64,000 bases of DNA from Bradyrhizobium sp. 1(2017) (GTDB taxonomy: Bacteria; Pseudomonadota; Alphaproteobacteria; Rhizobiales; Xanthobacteraceae), in assembly GCF_011602485.2 (NCBI RefSeq), contig NZ_CP050022.2, positions 7,212,001-7,276,000 of the forward strand, in the 5' to 3' direction. The first letter of the stretch is position 1. Each line of letters begins with the position of its first letter. Under the pieces are notes generated by a model. That model had not been told where the DNA came from and made no database searches. It saw only the letters and a program-made list of their open reading frames with translations. Below, piece after piece: positions 63,609 to 64,000 of this stretch. Made by a program: the position numbers and the translations under genes.

Positions 63609-63989
63609 ATGTCGCTTCCGAAAAAGGACCGAAAGATTCAGTCCATTTCAGGAAACTCTCATCCTGATGGAGCGACAGACCTCGGAAGCGCCGAGTTCGC
63701 ACGCGAGATTGCAGAGGCTCTCCACAAGGAGTTTGGTGAGACCCACGCTGCCATCAAGACCGTCGTTGCCCTGACAAAAGCCAACGAGCGCGCTGTAAAG
63801 AACTGGTTCTCGGCCAAGAATGGACCAACGGGTCGACACCTGGTTGATCTTGTACGCATCTCCGATGAAGTCCTGGAAGCGGTATTGCGCATGTCCGGCA
63901 GGAGTGACTTGATTCTCGCGAAAAAGCTCGGTGATTCCAAACAGACGCTGATCAAGATGCTCAACCTTATCGGTGAACTCCAAGGCTAG
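63609..63989 (+). CDS. Small HTH-like protein divergent from the recombinase trio
   Basis: A 126-residue protein: FAREIAEALHKEFGETHAAI, VVALTKANERAVKNWFSAKN (helix-turn-helix-like with an invariant NWF) and a C-terminal helix region (DSKQTLIKMLNLIGELQG). GGGAGAG precedes ATG 63609. I know similar proteins only as hypotheticals that accompany recombinase/ParB genes. It is likely DNA-binding and a regulator of the recombinase operon through the palindrome; this is inferred. Confidence 0.65.
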   Translation: MSLPKKDRKIQSISGNSHPDGATDLGSAEFAREIAEALHKEFGETHAAIKTVVALTKANERAVKNWFSAKNGPTGRHLVDLVRISDEVLEAVLRMSGRSDLILAKKLGDSKQTLIKMLNLIGELQG

Positions 63990-64000
63990 TTGGTCAAGTC

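Larger units (their letters stand above)
56353..64000. mobile_element. Integrated element at tRNA-fMet (left part, continues past window)
   Basis: Starts at the tRNA-fMet fragment and contains a tyrosine integrase, an AlpA-like excisionase, an HTH gene, unknown genes, a serine recombinase and two ParB-fold genes. Its DNA is visibly less GC-rich than regions 1-3. No conjugation or phage-structural genes appear in the visible part, so ICE, integrative mobilizable element or genomic island cannot be told apart. The right end lies outside the window. Confidence 0.8.

Overview
The window looks like chromosomal DNA of a GC-rich alphaproteobacterium, most likely Bradyrhizobium or a close relative (Nitrobacteraceae). 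The evidence is the gene content, the many solute-binding-protein transport systems, the short palindromic repeats between genes, and the gene order, which resembles the p-coumarate region of Rhodopseudomonas palustris. Species-level identity is inferred.

Region 1 (1-18190) is dominated by an aromatic-acid (hydroxycinnamate and 4-hydroxybenzoate) uptake and catabolism cluster. It holds a MarR regulator (cut by the window edge), a LivH/LivM-LivG/LivF-type ABC importer whose binding protein lies at 16979-18130, 4-hydroxybenzoate hydroxylase (pobA), a TRAP importer, a crotonase, a feruloyl/p-coumaroyl-CoA synthase, a short-chain dehydrogenase and a 4-hydroxybenzoyl-CoA-type thioesterase. Together they would import a phenylpropenoid acid, activate it to the CoA ester, shorten the side chain and hydroxylate 4-hydroxybenzoate to protocatechuate. 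AT-rich palindromes in three promoter gaps probably bind the MarR protein. Interspersed are a flavin-binding-fold protein with its LysR regulator, a second thioesterase and small DUF genes.

Region 2 (18280-34730) is a run of short housekeeping and accessory transcription units: two GST genes, each beside a WYL-type regulator, a YkgJ Fe-S/Zn protein, DUF3307, a membrane-anchored TAXI protein, an atypical crotonase, DUF6157, a desaturase with a MetX-like hydrolase, an MBL-fold protein, an MFS carrier, an outer-membrane beta-barrel and an AraC regulator.

Region 3 (33719-48578) has two acyl-CoA-synthetase loci. One is a GntR-ligase-alcohol dehydrogenase operon divergent from an ABC binding protein, with two matching GntR operators. 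The other is an AraC gene divergent from an acyl-CoA synthetase followed by a complete CUT2 (sugar-type) ABC importer, in which one permease is fused to an SMP-30/strictosidine-synthase-like beta-propeller and is followed by a second free propeller.

Region 4 (48729-56300) holds a large zinc ribbon-cyclase-ATPase-TPR signalling protein, a thermonuclease-like protein, an SDR/ArsR divergent pair and poorly known genes.

Region 5 (56308 to the end) is the left part of an integrated element. Its boundary is a 45-bp 3' fragment of tRNA-fMet, still followed by what appears to be the original tRNA terminator. Next come a tyrosine integrase, an AlpA-like excisionase, a helix-turn-helix gene, hypotheticals, and a tight minus-strand operon of a serine recombinase and two ParB-fold proteins, divergent from a small HTH-like gene. 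This trio, with GTTGACA tandem repeats at its distal end, is the best candidate for an undescribed system. The element continues past the window; the intact tRNA-fMet is predicted beyond 64000.
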